Shown piece after piece: positions 5,798 through 5,891 of a DNA stretch of 5,891 nt. The notes below the pieces were generated by a model. The model worked only from the letters and a program-made list of their open reading frames with translations, was not told where the DNA came from and ran no database searches. Source of the stretch: Bacillota bacterium (GTDB taxonomy: Bacteria > Bacillota > Clostridia > Lutisporales > Lutisporaceae). Both the position numbers and the translations under genes were made by a program. The DNA is taken from assembly GCA_023230985.1 (NCBI GenBank), contig JALNWH010000116.1:1-5891 (forward strand), in the 5' to 3' direction. Every line of letters begins with the position of its first letter. The first letter of the stretch is position 1.

Positions 5798-5891
5798 TTA
5801 ATTCTTTAATACATCTTGAATAACAACTGCCTGACTCAATTCGGGACTTTTCGCAGCATACAGTAAAGTGACATTTTGTGTTTTCAAAATC
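5798..5891 (-). CDS. DUF488-family protein, C-terminal fragment (cut by window edge)
   Basis: The window edge leaves the last 30 codons, read from 5890 to the TAA at 5800-5798: NVTLLYAAKSPELSQAVVIQ followed by DVLKN. The T-L-L-Y-A-A-K segment with a downstream A-V-V helix is the typical C-terminal end of DUF488 proteins. Their function is unknown, though conserved Arg/Cys positions occur in the missing part. It lies directly upstream of the hemerythrin-like gene, so the two are likely one operon. Confidence 0.7.
   Translation of the reverse strand, partial: ILKTQNVTLLYAAKSPELSQAVVIQDVLKN

Overview
The window reads as AT-rich Bacteroidota DNA, most likely Flavobacteriia of the Chryseobacterium type. 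This is inferred from the base composition, an exported protein whose signal peptide ends in the flavobacterial-looking NAQ, the near absence of Shine-Dalgarno sites, and the families present. Every gene I can support lies on the minus strand, so transcription runs from right to left.

Right edge (about 5891 to 4777): the last 30 codons of a DUF488-family gene are followed 10 bp later by a hemerythrin-like HHE protein. Next comes a small secreted PepSY-like protein. This looks like ordinary chromosomal flank.

Centre (4735 to 2109): a polymorphic-toxin module. A 582-residue protein ends in a YwqJ-type deaminase domain with an HAE motif and a later PTCADC zinc motif. Seven bases after it comes a YwqK-type MORN-repeat protein, and then a short endonuclease V homologue. 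The order deaminase, MORN protein, EndoV is the same as ywqJ-ywqK-ywqL in Bacillus subtilis. The likely logic is that the deaminase attacks nucleic acid, the MORN protein neutralises it, and EndoV acts on deaminated (inosine-type) sites.

Left part (2097 to 109): four small, tightly spaced genes without enzyme signatures. One is a recognisable SMI1/KNR4 (SUKH) immunity protein, so the set resembles a poly-immunity array of spare antidotes. One member, 1617 to 998, is broken by a frameshift at a (CA)5 tract. Its original 3' end can still be read in another frame, and losing one CA unit would restore a 205-residue protein.

Left edge (about 108 to 1): a hairpin followed by the first 18 codons of an IS3-type OrfA transposase. 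An insertion sequence therefore bounds the array and may have trimmed its last gene. No tRNA, rRNA or CRISPR array is visible.
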